From assembly GCA_023389095.1 (NCBI GenBank), contig JAEWFB010000132.1, positions 1 to 5,862 on the forward strand: a stretch of 5,862 nucleotides of DNA, in the 5' to 3' direction. Position numbers and translations under genes: made by a program. The notes below the pieces were generated by a model. The model worked only from the letters and a program-made list of their open reading frames with translations, was not told where the DNA came from and searched no databases. This document shows, one piece after another, positions 4,713 through 5,862 of this stretch; within the stretch, counting starts at the first letter, position 1; every line of letters starts with the position of its first letter. Source of the stretch: Actinomycetes bacterium. GTDB taxonomy: Bacteria > Actinomycetota > Actinomycetes > Actinomycetales > Dermatophilaceae.

Positions 4713-5862
4713 TCACCACCCGGCGAGCGCGCGCACCGCCTGCACCGTGTCGACCTCGTCGACGGGCTTGTCGTCGCGGTAGCGCAGCACCCGCGCGAAG
4801 CGCAGCGCCATGCCGCCGGGGTAGCGACTCGAGCGCTGGACCCCGTCGAAGGCGACCTCGACCACCTGCTCGGGGCGCAGGCGCACGACCCACTCGCTCG
4901 CGTCGGGGTCCTCGACCGCGAGCTCGCGGAAGCGCCGCGTCTGCCAGGCGAGCATCTCGTCGGTCATGCCCTTGAACGTCTTGCCCAGCATGACGAGCTC
5001 GCCGGTGTCGGCGTCGCGGGCCCCGAGGTGGATGTTGGAGAGCCAGCCACGGCGCCGGCCGCTGCCCCACTCGACGGCGAGCACGACGAGGTCGAGGGTG
5101 TGGCGCGGCTTGACCTTGACCCAGCCGGGTCCGCGTCGCCCGGCGGCGTAGGGCAGGTCGGGCGCCTTGACGACGACGCCCTCGTGGCCGGCCGCGACGA
5201 GGTCGGCGAAGAAGGTCGACGCGGCCCCGGCGTCGTCGGTGGCGAGGCGCGGCACGAGCCAGGCCGGCGGCACCGTGGCGGCCAGTGCCGACCAGCGTTC
5301 GCGGGCCGGCTCGTCGAGCAGGTCGCGGCCGTCGAGGTGCAGCAGGTCGAAGAAGAACGGGGTGAGTGGCACCTCGGCGCGGAGGCGCTCGACGTCGGCC
5401 GTGCTCGCGGTGCGGGCGCCGGTGACCTGGAAGGGCTGTGGCCGGCCGCCGTCGCCGAGGGCGATGACCTCGCCGTCGAGCACGGCGGTGTCGACCGGGA
5501 GCCGGGCCAGCGCCTCGGTGATCTCGGGCATCCGGTCGGTGACCTCCTCGAGCGTGCGGGTGAAGAGGCGCACCGTGCCCGGGTCGGAGCGTCGGTCGAC
5601 GTGGGCCTGCAGTCGGATGCCGTCGAGCTTCGTCTCGACGACGACCTCACCGCCGAGGGTGGACAGGGCCGAGGCGACGTCGGGAGCCGAGCCGGCGAGC
5701 ATCGGCCGCAGTGGGCGCCCCACCTCCAGCGCCATGGCCTCGAGGGCTGCGACGCCGCCGTCGAGGGCCGCCCGCGCGACCGGGCCGGTGAACCCGGCGA
5801 GCATGACCGCTCGGCGAACCGCCGCGTCGGGCACGTCGGCCGCCTTCGCGACGGCCTGGAGC
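4713..5862 (-). CDS. ligB: ATP-dependent DNA ligase, LigB type, N-terminus truncated by window edge
   Basis: 382 residues are visible; the frame enters from the right edge ([18 protein letters not shown]...) and the true start lies outside. LigB proteins are around 500 residues, so roughly the first quarter is missing. Numbering from the first whole codon, the end of the N-terminal DNA-binding domain (VRRAVMLAG) is followed by the nucleotidyltransferase motifs: I, ETKLDGIR with the AMP-accepting lysine K78 (codon 5628-5630); III, LDGE at 128-131 and [10 protein letters not shown] at 169-178; IV, EGVVVK at 227-232; V, GWVKVKP at 246-252. The OB-fold follows and ends with motif [15 protein letters not shown], at 354-366. 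All catalytic motifs present look intact. The enzyme seals nicks through a ligase-AMP intermediate, presumably in DNA repair alongside an essential NAD-dependent ligase elsewhere. The LDG-type motif I and lack of polymerase or nuclease domains in view argue for LigB over LigC/LigD. No functional link to the neighbouring exported enzymes is evident. Confidence 0.5.
   Translation of the reverse strand, partial: LQAVAKAADVPDAAVRRAVMLAGFTGPVARAALDGGVAALEAMALEVGRPLRPMLAGSAPDVASALSTLGGEVVVETKLDGIRLQAHVDRRSDPGTVRLFTRTLEEVTDRMPEITEALARLPVDTAVLDGEVIALGDGGRPQPFQVTGARTASTADVERLRAEVPLTPFFFDLLHLDGRDLLDEPARERWSALAATVPPAWLVPRLATDDAGAASTFFADLVAAGHEGVVVKAPDLPYAAGRRGPGWVKVKPRHTLDLVVLAVEWGSGRRRGWLSNIHLGARDADTGELVMLGKTFKGMTDEMLAWQTRRFRELAVEDPDASEWVVRLRPEQVVEVAFDGVQRSSRYPGGMALRFARVLRYRDDKPVDEVDTVQAVRALAGW

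Noticed and set aside
4713..5834. GTG at 5834 as the start of the ligase
   Set aside because: The frame stays open to the window edge, and the upstream residues continue the ligase N-terminal domain, so this GTG is an internal valine codon.

Overview
The window reads as a chromosomal segment of a high-GC actinobacterium. Evidence: strongly GC-rich third codon positions, a LigB-type ATP-dependent DNA ligase of the kind found in mycobacteria and relatives, a twin-arginine-exported family 3 glycosidase, and a secreted DUF1906 protein with actinobacterial-style C-terminal repeats. A placement near Intrasporangiaceae/Dermatophilaceae is only a guess. All three genes lie on the minus strand, so transcription runs from high to low coordinates. 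I see no RNA genes, insertion sequences, CRISPR arrays or attachment sites.

Layout from right to left. (1) 5862-4713: the 3' three quarters or so of an ATP-dependent DNA ligase gene (ligB type), truncated by the window edge. (2) 4712-4506: a 207-base gap with a GC-rich hairpin just after the ligase stop, a near-palindrome, a 17-base conserved element and a leader of about 130 bases. (3) 4505-1119: one large secreted multidomain protein of 1128 residues: Sec signal peptide, actinobacterial N-terminal domain, Gly/Ser/Thr linker, DUF1906 (Rv2525c-like, GH25-like barrel) domain, golvesin/Xly-type carbohydrate-binding-like domain, fibronectin type III domain, and three tandem 128-residue RLLDTR repeats. 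(4) 1118-1019: a 100-base gap with a hairpin, a candidate promoter, a second copy of the 17-base element, a short palindrome and a ribosome binding site. (5) 1018-1: the first 339 residues of a Tat-exported NagZ-like GH3 beta-N-acetylhexosaminidase, cut at the left edge just after its catalytic nucleophile.

The two exported proteins probably act on the same kind of substrate, cell-wall or other GlcNAc-containing glycan: one as a candidate muramidase-like enzyme with binding modules, the other as an exo-acting hexosaminidase. Each is preceded, on the same strand, by a near-identical 17-base element (TAGGTRAGTTCYGCCCT), which suggests shared control although each gene has its own upstream region. 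The ligase looks like an unrelated housekeeping/repair neighbour. The most notable observations are this shared element and the exactly periodic repeat array, in which two units carry a 212-base block that is 98% identical while their flanks have diverged.
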